From Methanoregulaceae archaeon UXB-2016 (GTDB lineage Archaea; Halobacteriota; Methanomicrobia; Methanomicrobiales; Methanospirillaceae): DNA of 64,000 bases. The stretch lies in NCBI GenBank assembly GCA_004332335.1, contig SISS01000008.1:124001-188000 (forward strand), in the 5' to 3' direction. Positions 19,306-29,940 of this stretch are shown one piece after another. Position 1 is the stretch's first letter; every line of letters starts with the position of its first letter. Made by a program: the position numbers and the translations under genes. Under the pieces are notes generated by a model. It saw nothing but the letters and a program-made list of their open reading frames with translations, ran no database searches and had not been told where the DNA came from.

Positions 19306-21513
19306 ATGCATCTCATCTCATCTGTTCGGAGGCGCTACCGGGCCCTGGGGCCGGCGGCAGCTCTGCTGCTGACCCTCTGCCTGCTCGCCGCCGGAACGAC
19401 GGTGTACGACCCCGGAACCCCGCGCTTCGTCGTCGGGGACATCCTCGAATGGTCCACCGGGGCCCAGAGCGGCCATCTCGTGATCGCGACGGTCGACACC
19501 ACGCAGCCTTCCGACCCCGTACTACACCGCGTTCGACGTGATCCAGAACGCCGAGCAATGGGAGATCCCGCGCTACTGGCACGCCGAGACCAAGGTCGAC
19601 GAGCCAAACCTCGTCGAGAACCTGCAGGCCCACCGCATCGGCCACGTCGACCCGATCCTCGTGATCATCACGGACACAACGGTCACCGGCGGTGACATGA
19701 AGTATTCCGGGCTCTCGCTCGCCGAGGCCCTGGTCGGCGTCACCTACCCGGTCGAGTCCGCGCCTGGCGAGTCGGGCAACTCCCCGATCTACGTCGTCGG
19801 CGACATCCTCGGCAACGCCTCCGTTCCCACGAGCGGGGCCGTGGTCTCCAGGTTGTTCACGCAGGACGGCCAGCCGTGGTACAACATGTACCTCGATACG
19901 GTGAAGCACAGGAACCGCTGGGCGATCGAGAAGTTCTACAACGGCGACATGCGCTTCCCCGAGAACGAGCTGGAACGTAACGGGTTCCGACGCGCGGCTC
20001 ACGCGGACCCGCACACCGTGGTCGTGAACGACACCATGACCAACACGGGCGATATGGGCGGTACTGCCTCTCGCTCGCCGAGGTCATCGCCGGGAAGATC
20101 TACGATGTCGAACTCTGGCAGGACCCGCCCGGAATGGAGGTGCAGCCCCGCTACCTGGTCGGAGACATACTCGGCAACGACACCTCGACCCCTCGGTACA
20201 TGGTTGCCTACGTGGCCGTCCCCGCATCCGGATACCCGCTCTATACCACCTACCCGGTGGTGAAGAGCAGCACCGGCTGGGAGATCCCGAAGTACTGGCA
20301 CGGCGATTACCAGCTCGACGCCCTGCAGGTCTTCAACCTGGGCCTGCACCGGATGGATCACGCCGACCCGCACTTCGCAATCGTGACGGACCCTGCAATC
20401 ACTGCCGGCGACCTCATCTACGCCGGCCTCTCGCTCGGCGAGATCGTGGGGGGCACGCCAGGGTACCCCCCTGAAGAGGAGACGCCGGGTCCGATCGGTG
20501 GTGACACCGGCTACTTCCTGGTTTCGACCGTGCCGGCCGGCGCCGAGATCTACCTCGAGGACATCTCGGGGACGCGGTACCTTGAGGGGAACACCACGGC
20601 AGGCCCGCTCAACGTCAGTATCTACCTCACGGCCACGTCGGTGCGGGCGATCGTGGCGAACCTCTCGGGATACCGGGAGGCCTCCTTCGCCATCACGCAG
20701 TACCCGGCAAAGGGCCAGACCGTGCCGGTCAGCCTGACCCTCGAGCCGATCGGCAACGGCACGCAGCCGTACAGGGCGCTCTCCCTTCCCGGCCGGATCG
20801 AGGCCGAGGACTACGACCTCGGCGGCGAGGGCGTGGCCTACCATGACACCACCAAGGGTAACGCCGGCGGCTCGTACCGCACCGACGACGTCGACATCGA
20901 GGCGGCCGGCGGCATCACGAACGTCGGCTGGGTCCGCAGCGGCGAGTACCTGACCTACACCGCGACCGTCACGCAGGCCGGCGCGTACACCATGACGACC
21001 CGCTTCGCCAGCCCGAACAGCGGCCGGACGGCCACGTTCTCGGTCGACGGCTCGCCGGCCGCGACGATCGCGGTCCCGAATACCGGCTCGTTCACGACAT
21101 TCGCGACGGCCCAGGTTCCCGTGACGCTCGGAGCCGGCACGCACACCCTGAAGTTGACCTTCCAGGGCGACGGCCAGAACCTCGACTGGATCGCGTTCGC
21201 GCCGGGCGTCGTGACGACGCCGACACCGACGCCGACGCCGGGAGCGGGCGGGGCCTCGTTCACGGCCGCCCCGAACCCCGCGATGAAGGGCACCGAGGTG
21301 AAGTTCACCGTGACACCGGCGGCCGGCAAGCGCATCGGCTCGGCCTGGTGGTCGTTCGACGCGCCGGCACACCTGAACTCCTGGAACTCGCGGACGGTCA
21401 ACCCGACGTTCTATTATCCGGCCGCAGGGACCTTCTCGCCGCTCGTGAAGATCACCTACACGGACGGCTTGACCGAGACCGTCCAGCGTGCCGGCTACGT
21501 CAGGGTCACCTGA
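19306..21513 (+). pseudogene. Secreted repeat/PEGA/CBM6/PKD protein, frameshifted
   Basis: A large secreted protein of about 735 residues when two frame changes (near 19515 and 20062) are ignored. After a signal peptide (start at 19306 behind GGAGGA) come three tandem units of roughly 100-115 residues, each with a VGDILG or VVGDIL opening, a W-I-P-x-Y-W type core, and a closing GLSLAE/GLSLGE. A PEGA domain follows (LVSTVPAGAEIYLEDISG), then a CBM6-type carbohydrate-binding domain (RIEAEDYDLGGEGVAYHDTT to NLDWIAF), a Pro/Thr linker and a C-terminal PKD-like domain. It probably sits at the cell surface and binds polysaccharide. The triple unit is not a family I recognise. Confidence 0.7.
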
Positions 21514-21740
21514 ACTCCCCATTTTTCGACGCGCCCGGGCATGTTACGGATTTGACTCCGTACCTGCTGTGGAGCTCCGCGATACGCGGCAACCGATCAC
21601 GATCGTGGTCGAGCATGGTCGAGGTCCGTCTACGGCGAACTGCGCGAGCATGACGGGGGCCGTGGCCGGATGGAAGGTCCTCGCGCCCAACGCCGGACCG
21701 CCGCACCTTCGGGCCATCCGATATCTGGTTCAGTGCAGTA

Positions 21741-23119
21741 ATGTACTGTAATATTCATTCTGCGGCAGAGGAGCGCATCATCCTGATCGTCGCCTCTCTC
21801 GCCTCGTTTCTCGTCCCCTACACCGTCTCGTCCATCTCGGTAGCTCTTCCCGCGATCGGAGCGGCCTTCGCCCTCGACGCGGTCACGCTCGGCTGGGTCG
21901 TCTCCGCGAATATCTTCACGGCCGCGATCACCATCGTTCCGTTCGGCCGGCTCGCCGATATCCGGGGAAGAAAGCGGCTGTTCGTCATCGGCACGGCGCT
22001 CTTCACCCTGGGGTCGCTCCTCGCCGCCGTCTCGATCAGCGGTGCCATGCTTCGGGTGCGCGGATTGTCCAGGGGATCGGGGGCGCGACGATCTTCGCCA
22101 CCTGCGTCGCCCTCGTAACGGCCGCGTTCCCCCGGGCGAACGCGGGAGGGCGCTCGGGGTCAACGTGGCCACGGTCTACGCTGGGCTCTCGATCGGACCG
22201 CTCCTCGGCGGACTTCTCACCCAGTGGCTCGGCTGGCAGAGCATCTTGCTGATCAACGTCCCGATCGGTGTGGCGGTGATCGCTCTGACTGGGTGGGGGG
22301 GTGCCGGGCGAATGGATGGAGGCGAGAGGCCAGCGGTTCGATCTCGCGGGCAGCGTCCCGTACACGCTGATGATCGCCGGGGCGATGTACGGTCTCACCC
22401 TCCTGCCCTCCGCTGCCGGCATCGGCTGGCTCGTCGTCGGCGGCATCGTCCTCGCCGTGTTCGTCCGGTGGGAGCGCCGCGTCCCCCAACCCCTCGTCGA
22501 GGTCTCGCTCTTCTCCGGCAACGTCGCCTTCCTCTGCTCCAACTTCGCGGCGATGATCAACTACAGCGCCATCTTCGCCGTCGGGTTTCTCCTGAGCCTG
22601 TACCTGCAGTACGTCCGGGGCCTCGACCCCGCGATCAAGGGCCTGCTCCTGATCGCCCAGCCGATCGTGCAGATGGTCGTCTCCCCGGTCGCCGGCCACA
22701 TCTCCGACCGGCACGCGCCCAGGGTCGTCGCCACACTCGGGCTCGGGCTGCTCACGCGGCTCGGACGCGAGACCTCTCTGGTGTACATCGTGGCCAGCCT
22801 CGCGGTTCTGGGGCTCGGGTACGGCCTCTTCTCCTCCCCGAACACGAACGCGATCATGAGCTCCGTCGAGATCCGGCGGCTCGGCATCGCTTCCGGGATG
22901 GTCGCGACCATGCGTGCGGTGGGCCAGATGACGAGCCTCTCGATAGCGATGGTCTTCATATCCATGCTGATGGGAAACGTTCAGATCACGCCGGAACGGT
23001 ATCCGGCGCTCCTCTCGGCCGTGAACTTGGCCTTTCTCTTCTTCTTCGCCCTCGGCATCGCGGGGATCAGAGCATCCTGGGTGCGGAACGGCGTCACGGC
23101 AGGAGGACACGGGAGTTGA
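21741..23119 (+). pseudogene. DHA2-type MFS drug transporter, frameshifted
   Basis: A 14-helix EmrB/QacA-like proton-coupled exporter split by two indels. The first part ends in the segment after [17 protein letters not shown]; one missing base near 22060 precedes [20 protein letters not shown], and a second break lies in a run of seven G at 22293-22299. Reading then continues to 23119 with [20 protein letters not shown]. Motif A ([10 protein letters not shown]) and motif C-like glycines ([10 protein letters not shown]) are preserved, so the loss is recent or an assembly artefact. Expression as annotated would give only a truncated product. Confidence 0.8.
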
Positions 23120-23274
23120 GACAACCCTGGTCGGGGCGTCCCCCGGTGCTGGCCGCGTTCAGGAAGACGGGGACCATCGGGGCCTCAGCGAAGGCCTGAC
23201 CGTTAGCGGAGTGCGGAGAGTGCGCCGCTGGTGCTCCTCCGACGAGGCCTTCGCTGAGAGGGGAGGAGGTTTTT

Positions 23275-23520
23275 TTTCTCCCCCGTCACGACGAACGAGC
23301 CGGTCGTCTCCTCGGGATGCACATCGTATGGTAGAAGCGCGTCCCCGAGCGCCGGCTGGGGTGGAGGTGGACGTCGTGGTCGACGGCCTGCGCTGGCAAC
23401 TGTCCTTCCTGAAGATCGAGGTGCCGGCCGAGGCGTCCGTGGTGGATGCAAAGGTGTGCGGGGCCTGCCTCCTCGTTGATGGACGTCAGGGCGACTCTCA
23501 CACCGACCTGGGCCGGGATC
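23275..23520 (-). pseudogene. Decayed cupredoxin gene copy
   Basis: On the minus strand, fragments in different frames line up with the intact cupredoxin 150 bases away on the other strand: FASTTDASAGTSIFRKDS matches FAVYTDASAATTIFKGPN, a STTTSTSTPAGARG segment corresponds to the TTTYTFTAPS strand, and YDVHPEETTGSFVVTGEKK matches RCDVHPTTMTGSLIVT. The order is preserved but at least two frameshifts and a missing N-terminus make it non-functional. It is oriented head to head with the intact gene. Confidence 0.6.
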
Positions 23521-23675
23521 GCGTCCCTCTCGACTACACCTCGACCCGCGATTTCCCGATGGGCAGGAGACAGGCCGCCGTACGGGGAACTCTATATCTG
23601 TCCTTCTTTTGCTATTACGGGCCGATAGTCCGGAATTTCAGAAAGTTTATATTCCTGGCTGCCCTCTCTCCGCGC

Positions 23676-24119
23676 ATGCGGAAGTATATACTGATCCTTG
23701 CAGTGGCGAGCCTCCTGCTCTGCAGTGCGCTCATTGCAGGATGCGCCACCACCAACACGTTCAACGCAACGGCCACGCCGACGTCGATTGCGACGGCACT
23801 GCAGACGACGGGCGGCACTGCCGGTCAGGGCACGACGATCGACCTGACGGCCCAGAACTTTGCGTTCGACAAGAGCACGATCACGGTCCCGGCCGGCGCA
23901 CAGATCACGGTCAACCTCAGGAATATGGACTCGGGCGCCCCGCACAACTTTGCGGTCTACACGGACGCCTCGGCGGCCACGACAATCTTCAAGGGCCCGA
24001 ACGTCAACGGTCCGGGGACCACGACCTACACGTTCACAGCTCCGAGTACCCCAGGCACGTACTTCTTCCGGTGCGACGTCCACCCGACCACCATGACCGG
24101 CTCGCTCATCGTGACGTGA
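23676..24119 (+). CDS. Cupredoxin-domain lipoprotein
   Basis: A 147-residue exported protein: a signal peptide with lipobox (LLLCSALIAGCATT), a Thr/Ala-rich spacer of about 35 residues, then a type-1 copper domain. Likely copper ligands are the His of APHNFAVYTD, the Cys and His of FFRCDVHPTTM, and the following Met. It may carry electrons at the outer face of the membrane, or bind copper; the physiological partner is not evident. The upstream frame can be extended but the signal peptide defines the start at 23676. Confidence 0.85.
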   Translation: MRKYILILAVASLLLCSALIAGCATTNTFNATATPTSIATALQTTGGTAGQGTTIDLTAQNFAFDKSTITVPAGAQITVNLRNMDSGAPHNFAVYTDASAATTIFKGPNVNGPGTTTYTFTAPSTPGTYFFRCDVHPTTMTGSLIVT

Positions 24120-24250
24120 TCCGGCCCTGGCCCTCGCGGGAGCTCTGAAGGAGAGGTACCGGCAGGCCGGGGAGAGCCCCGGCCGGGAGCAGGTCCGATC
24201 ATGGAAATCGTTATCAGGCGGCCCGCCAGAGTGAGGCCGGCGGCGGACCC

Positions 24251-26200
24251 ATGCCCCGCGAACTCTGCTTCGGCAACGGCGACCTGATGGTCACCCTTGA
24301 CCGGGGCCTCGCGATCCGTGACCTCTATTTTCCCTATGCCGGCATGGAGAACCACGTCGGTGGCCATCGGTGCCGGATCGGGGTCTGGGTCGACGGCCGG
24401 TTCGCGTGGATCGACGACGGATGGGCGCGGACCATCGGCTATCGCCCCGAGTCGCTCGTGAGCAACGCCGTCCTGACGCACCCCGAGCTCCCGGTCGAGC
24501 TCACGGTCGCGACACGGTCCACCCTCTCCACACGTTCTTTCTCCGGCAGGTCACGGCGCGGAGCACGGACGGTAGGGTGCACGAACTCCGTCTCTTCTTC
24601 GCCCACGACCTCCACGTCTACGAGTCGTCTCACGGGGTCACGGCCCTCTACCACCCGGACGAGGACGCGGTGATCCACTACCGGAAGGATCGGTACGTGC
24701 TCGTCTGCGGCCGGGGCGACCGCCCGGGGCTGGACCAGTTCGCGGTCGGGACGACCGAGGCCAAGGGTCTCCTGGGGACCTGGGCTGACGCTGAAGACGG
24801 GACCCTGAGCGGGAACCCGGTCGCGCACGGATCGGTCGACTCGACGATCGGGCTGCACGCCCGCCTCGAGCCCGGGAGGCCGTCGCCTCTCCATGCCTGG
24901 TTCTGCACGGGGACGAGCATGGGCGGGGTCGTGGCGCTCCAGGAGCGGATCCGGACCGGAGACCCGGCCGTGCTGCTCGACCAGGCCGACCAGATCTACC
25001 GGGTCTGGGCCAACGCGGGCCACCTCGACTTCGGCGGCCTCTCGCCCCTTGTCGTGGACACGTTCAAGCGGAGCCTGCTGGTGCTCCGGACGCAGATCGA
25101 CAACCGCGCCGCGATCCTGGCCTCCTGCGACTCGGACATCTACGCGTTCAACCACGACAGCTATGCCTATGCCTGGCCCCGTGACGGGGTGTTCGTCACG
25201 ATCGGCCTCGACGCGGCCGGGTACGCGGACGTCGCACGCCGGTTCTTCCGGTTCTGCGAGCGGGCGATCGCCGAGGGCAGCTACCTCTTCCACAAGTATC
25301 ACCCGGACGGGATCCTCAGGTCGACCTGGCACCCGTGGATCGACCTCGAAGGTGCCCTGCAGTACCCGATCCAGGAGGACGAGACCGCGCTCGTCCTCCA
25401 CGCGCTCTGGAACACTACGACCGGGTGCGCGACATCGAGTTCGCCATCTCGCTGTACGAACCGCTCGTGGTGCTGACCGCCGAGTTCCTCGATCGGTATC
25501 GGGACCCGGTCACGGGTCTGCCCCTGCCGAGCTACGACCTCTGGGAGGAGCAGCACGGGGTCTTCACCTTCACCGTGTCCGCGGTCTACTATGCCGGCCT
25601 CGTCGCCGCCTCGCGCATCGCGGCCCTGCTCGGCGACCGGGCCCGTTTCGACAGCTTTCACCGGGCTGCGGTCGAGGTGCAGGCGGCGACGCTCGCCCAT
25701 CTCTACGACGATGGCGCCGGCCTGTTCACCAAGGTGGTCCGGCCCGGGCCCGGGGGCCGGCTCGAGCGCGACCTCACGGTCGACGCGAGCGCCCACGAGG
25801 TCTTCACCTTCGGCCTGCTGCCCCCGGACGACTCCCGGGTGATCGGGACGATGCGGGCGATCGAGGAGAGACTCAGGGTGAAGGCCGGTATCGGCGGGAT
25901 CGCGCGGTATGAACGGGATGAATCCCAGCGTGCAGACGGATCGACGGTCGTGCCGGGCAACCCCTGGCCGATCTGCACCCTCTGGCTGGCTGAATGGTAC
26001 ATCGGGCTCGGGGACCTCCCCCGGGCGCTCGAGCTCCTCGAGTGGGTCTGCCTCCACGCAACGCCGGCCGGCCTGATGGCCGAGCAGCTCGATCCGTTCA
26101 CGGGGGCCCCGCTCTCGGTCGCGCCCCTGACCCTGGAGCCACTCGACCCTCGTCCTTGCCGTGACCCGGTACCTCGATGCGGTCCACGGCGTTCACGCCT
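24251..26200 (+). pseudogene. GH15 glucoamylase/trehalase-like enzyme, frameshifted
   Basis: A glycoside hydrolase family 15 protein of about 650 residues, hydrolysing alpha-glucosidic bonds. The N-terminal super-beta-sandwich starts MPRELCFGNGDLMVTLDRGL; the (alpha/alpha)6 catalytic barrel contains YAYAWPRDGVFVTIGLDAAG, WHPWIDLEGALQYPIQEDE, and PSYDLWEEQHGVFTFT, the last carrying the catalytic Glu residues. Frame changes occur near 24505 (one C missing), 25415 and 26145; the true C-terminus is uncertain. Intracellular alpha-glucan turnover is the usual role of archaeal GH15. The motifs are intact apart from the indels. Confidence 0.8.
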
Positions 26201-26321
26201 GCCCGAAGTGCGGGCTCTCGGTTACAGGGGCACCCACACGTGGCCGTGGAGGTGGAGGGGGCCGGATCCCGATGCCTTCCACCGTAACGGTTTATTGCCA
26301 GACCGGAGAAAGAGCGGGATC

Positions 26322-27032
26322 ATGGGTATGGACGAGGTCCGGGAGTACTCCACGCGGGTGATCGGGGTGGTACGGCGGTCGGAGCGCACGGTCTCGGTGC
26401 GGTTCGAGCGACCGGAGGGATTTTCGTACCTCCCGGGGCAGTTCATGTTCATCACGCTCACACGGGGGGACGAGAGGCTGACCCGGCATCTCACCATCTC
26501 GAGCAGCCCGACCGAGCCCGTGCTCGAGGTGACGAAGGGGCTGACTGGCCACCCGTTTGCCAACACCCTGGCCACGCTGGTCCGGGGAGACGAGGCGACG
26601 ATCCGGGGGCCCTACGGCACGTTCACCCTCACCGGGGAGGAGGACGTGGTCCTCATCTCAGGCGGCATCGGGGTCACTCCGCTCCGGAGCATGATCCGGT
26701 ACGCCACGGACATCGGCCTCCTGACGCGCGTCATGCTGCTCTACTCGGCCCAGAGCGAGGCGGACCTACTCTTCGGCGCGGATTTCGCGGAGATGGAGCG
26801 CCGGAACCCCCGCCTCTCGATCAGGATCACCCTGACCCGGCCCGGTTCCGGATGGACGGGGCCCGTCGGCCGGATCGATCGCGCGTTCATCGAGAATGCG
26901 GTCCCGGACCCGCGCGGCCGGGTCTTCTTCATCTCCGGACCGAAGGTCATGGTCGACGCGATGGTTGCCATCCTGAAAGGAATGGACATCCCGGACGAGA
27001 TGGTCCGGCGCGAGTACTTCCCGGGATACTGA
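26322..27032 (+). CDS. Ferredoxin-NADP reductase-like flavoprotein
   Basis: A 236-residue FAD/NAD(P)-binding oxidoreductase. The FAD-binding half carries YLPGQFMFITLTRG and RHLTISSSPTEP; the nucleotide half carries LISGGIGVTPLRSMIRYA, followed by VMLLYSAQSEADLLF and FFISGPKVMVDAM. No iron-sulphur domain is attached, so an external electron partner is needed. Two ATGs (26322, 26328) could start it. It follows the broken GH15 gene on the same strand but is itself uninterrupted. Confidence 0.88.
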   Translation: MGMDEVREYSTRVIGVVRRSERTVSVRFERPEGFSYLPGQFMFITLTRGDERLTRHLTISSSPTEPVLEVTKGLTGHPFANTLATLVRGDEATIRGPYGTFTLTGEEDVVLISGGIGVTPLRSMIRYATDIGLLTRVMLLYSAQSEADLLFGADFAEMERRNPRLSIRITLTRPGSGWTGPVGRIDRAFIENAVPDPRGRVFFISGPKVMVDAMVAILKGMDIPDEMVRREYFPGY

Positions 27033-27161
27033 CCCGGCTGACACCGGTCCGAGGGGGCCTGGTCCCGGGAGATACCTGAGCTGCCGATCCGCATGCGCAC
27101 CCCTGCCGGACCACAATCTTCAAAACTCCACAGGCGGAAGTCGGGGATCGGGACGCCACCG

Positions 27162-27738
27162 CACTGTGATGCACGGGACGGGCCGTCGTGAGAGCGGCGC
27201 GGACAGCACTGGAGGCCGGAGATCTCAACCCGTCCTGATCTGGGTCCTTGAGGAGTCGGAGAAGGAGATGAGAGAGGCGTTCGAAAGAACCCTGCGGGCG
27301 AGAAGAGCGGGTGAGGACGGCCGGGAGGTTGCCGACGACTGGCTCTTCGAGACCGCGAAACGGTTTCATCGTGCCGGAGAAGGAGCATCCCATTCCGGCC
27401 TGAAACCTGCGGGGCTCATCGAAGACCCGGTCGCACCGAAGGTGAAGAGGGCGATCGAGACCGGCGACCCGGAGAAGACGATCGCGTTCATCCTGAGGGC
27501 CGTCGAGGATGCGCTCCGCCATCGCTTCAGGCAGGTCATGGAGACGAGAGCGTACGATCCGGCCGATGTCGCCGCAGGCAGGAGATTCATCGCATCGTTC
27601 CTCGGCTGGGTCGTCTACTCCCATCACCTATACACGAACGTGAAGGACGGGGACGGTCACGGCGAACCGCGCGGGAAGAAGATCGCGGGAGACTCCCGGT
27701 CCTCGCCCGAACATCGGGTGCAGCATTCGAACCCCTAA
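27162..27738 (+). pseudogene. DUF6448-like protein, frameshifted N-terminus
   Basis: The 3' part encodes EESEKEMREAFERTLRARR, FETAKRFHRAGEGASHSGLK and YDPADVAAGRRF, which I recognise as the DUF6448 family. The family N-terminus (HCD...DGPVV.AAR.ALE.GD.N) is present upstream but split over two further frames: HCDARDGP at 27162, then VVRAARTALEAGDLN, then VLIWVLEE. No start codon is seen before HCD. It is either a recently damaged gene or affected by sequence errors. Its function is not known. Confidence 0.6.
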
Positions 27739-27808
27739 GGCATGGGAAGAGAAGGGCACCGGAAGAGAGATAGGCAACCCATCCCGGCCGAGCCGCCTGG
27801 TCCCGGCG

Positions 27809-28372
27809 CTACACCCGCTGCACCACGCGGCACGGGTTGCCCACGGCCAGCACCCCGCTCGGGATGTCGCGGACCACGACGCTGCCCGCGCCGATCGTCG
27901 TGTCCGCCCCGATCGTCACGCCGGGACAGATGATCGCCCCGCCCCCGATCCAGGCGTTCTCCTCGATCGTGACCGGCGAGGCCAGCTCCAGGTCCCGGAG
28001 CCGTTCGCGGGGGTTCACCGGGTGGTGGGCGGCGTAGATCTGGACCGAGGGCCCGAGGAGCACGCGGTCGCCGATCCGCACCGTGGTGCAGTCGAGCACG
28101 ACGCAGTTGAAGTTGATCTCGACATGGTCGCCGAGGTGAATGTTGCTGCCGTAGTCGCAGTAAAACGGCGGTTCGATCACAACCCTCGTCCCCACGGTCC
28201 CGAGGAGCTCCCCGAGCAGCGAGGCCCGCAGGGAGGGCTCGTCCTCGTGTGAGGCGTTGAAACACCGTGTCAGCCGGCGGGCTCTGGTACGGGCCTGAAC
28301 GAGCTCGGGGTCAGCGGCATCGTAGAGCTCTCCCGCGAGCATCCTCTCGTGTTCGGTTCTCGCACGCGTCAG
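27809..28372 (-). CDS. Maltose/galactoside O-acetyltransferase family protein
   Basis: A 187-residue hexapeptide-repeat acetyltransferase that transfers acetyl from acetyl-CoA to a sugar hydroxyl. It has the Maa N-terminal helix (ERMLAGELYDAADPELVQAR) and the left-handed beta-helix with CDYGSNIHLGDHVEINFNCV, ending in GNPCRVVQRV. The first ATG in frame (28342) falls inside the conserved N-terminal helix. A CTG at 28372 lies 8 bases after GGAGGC and would restore LTRARTEHERMLAGEL, the family's normal N-terminus. I therefore place the start at CTG. Substrate sugar unknown. Confidence 0.8.
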   Translation of the reverse strand: MTRARTEHERMLAGELYDAADPELVQARTRARRLTRCFNASHEDEPSLRASLLGELLGTVGTRVVIEPPFYCDYGSNIHLGDHVEINFNCVVLDCTTVRIGDRVLLGPSVQIYAAHHPVNPRERLRDLELASPVTIEENAWIGGGAIICPGVTIGADTTIGAGSVVVRDIPSGVLAVGNPCRVVQRV

Positions 28373-28461
28373 TGTGTTCCGCCTCCGTCAGCCATCTGGG
28401 GGACCGTCTCACTTGAATATGGCGGTGGATGGAGAGACGCTTCAGCCTCTCCCCACGCATC

Positions 28462-28600
28462 GGGCCCCGGCCACGAGGACGAGCATCCTGTTGGTGATGA
28501 TCGCGAGGATAGAGATCACCGGACTCGAGCGGGGCTGGCAGGCCCGCGCGGAGCATGTCGACCACGGTCCGTCGGTCGTAGTCGAAGAAGGCCACGAGAT
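28462..28600 (-). pseudogene. Fragment of a second MATE gene
   Basis: About 138 bases are clearly homologous at the DNA level to 30562-30701 inside the MATE gene downstream, roughly 80-85% identical by eye. The protein reading YDRRTVVDMLRAGLPAPLES matches YDRRTVVDMLRVGLPASLEF of the intact pump, but the frame shifts immediately after. The rest of the gene is missing on both sides. Same orientation as the intact copy, about 2.1 kb away. Confidence 0.75.
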
Positions 28601-28813
28601 CGGGCCGTGTCCTTCGTGGTGCGGGCCACAGGGGGGAGCCCTGAACCCATTGAGACCTGTCGGTATTGTCTTCACATCCACGTTCGGGACCAGACCCTGG
28701 CCGTTACAATATCAGCGGATCGCTGGATGCGGATACAAAAAAGAGGATGAGAGATGAAATCGCGCACGGGTCCTGACGGACTCCGTGCGCCGGTGGGTTC
28801 ACACTTCACCGGT

Positions 28814-29645
28814 CTATACGTCGGGGACCGGGACTGCAACGTCCAGGTGGACGCCGTAGTAGTTGTTCGCCGGAACGACGATGCTCCCCGAAGTTGCGCC
28901 CGGCTCGATCCGGGTCTTCCAGGCGAACAGGCCGGGGGGGGTCTTCTTGGGTGCCCCCGCGTAGTCCTGGACCTTGAGGTTGTCGTCGTACAGCGGATCA
29001 TTCACGTCGTAGTAGAAGATGGCGCGGGTGAGGGTGATAGTGATGGTCACCTTACCGTCAACCGGGGCCGAGAACGTGGCCGTGCCGACGGTCTTCGCAG
29101 TTGTGGAGTCGCCTCCGTCGGTGATGAGGTTCACGATCTTCTCAACACCATCGTACGGGATGTACATGGCCCAGTTGCCCATGGTCACGTACCGGGGCGC
29201 CCTGTGCCCAGGCGGTCTCCTCTTTCCAGCACATGTCGGGTTCGTTGTAGCAGAAGGTGACGTGGCTGATCTCCTTGCCGTAAGGAGCGACAAGGCCAGT
29301 ATCACTGTATGCCCCATGATACCAGTAGACGTATGCCCCAGTGCCGGCCTTCACGATGACCGCGCATACCGGATATTCCGTCGCCCAGTCAAAGGTAGAC
29401 CCGTCGTCGTTGGAGATGGTGATGGTATTGCCGCCATCAAGAGGGCCATAGACTCCATTATTCGAGCTATCCCAATCTAACTTCCAGGCAAAGTCGCAGG
29501 TGGAGCCAATCTGGCTGCATTCGAAATATGCGTCACCGGATTTCCATGGGTCAACCAGAACTGGCGTTACACTTGCCGCTGCCACTGGCAGTGCCAGCAG
29601 CATGAGAACTACGAGAGCTCCTGTCACTACAGGGATTGGTTCCAT
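28814..29645 (-). pseudogene. Secreted protein of unknown function, one frameshift
   Basis: A signal peptide (VLMLLALPVAAASVTPVLVD) is followed by a beta-rich extracellular domain with KSGDAYFECSQIGSTCDFAW, a SHVTFCYNEPDMCW segment, and, after a frame change near 29205, RYVTMGNWAMYIPYDGVEK and a C-terminal half ending in YYGVHLDVAVPVPDV. Total length is about 275 residues. The SHVxFC pattern with paired cysteines is seen in secreted archaeal and bacterial proteins of unknown role. Base composition is visibly less GC-rich than the surroundings, which may mean transfer. Confidence 0.65.
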
Positions 29646-29852
29646 ACTCTCTCCGTGATCTGCCCTTTTCCTGTGCGCGACCCTTCAGCAGATTCCGTGC
29701 GGCAGGGTACGCTGTCATGGCATAGTTGGGTCCAGTGCGGCTGGATAAGGTGCGGTTGACCGTATATCCATCCCCAATATAAATGTTCGCAGTAAAACGA
29801 AACGCATGGCGAAACCGCTGGGCAAAGATGGGGGTGTAAAGATTATTTTGTT

Positions 29853-29872
29853 TATATATATATATATATATA
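29853..29872. repeat. (TA)10 dinucleotide repeat
   Basis: Ten consecutive TA dinucleotides, inside an AT-rich stretch (about 29839-29884) between a secreted-protein gene and the 3' end of the MATE gene. It could contain promoter elements for the minus-strand secreted protein or be slippage-prone neutral sequence. Very unusual in this GC-rich window. Confidence 0.9.
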
Positions 29873-29940
29873 GAAAATATTTTAACGGCCGACGGGCTCG
29901 TTCGCGGCGCGCCGGAACGACCTCCCTGGCCCGGCAGCTC

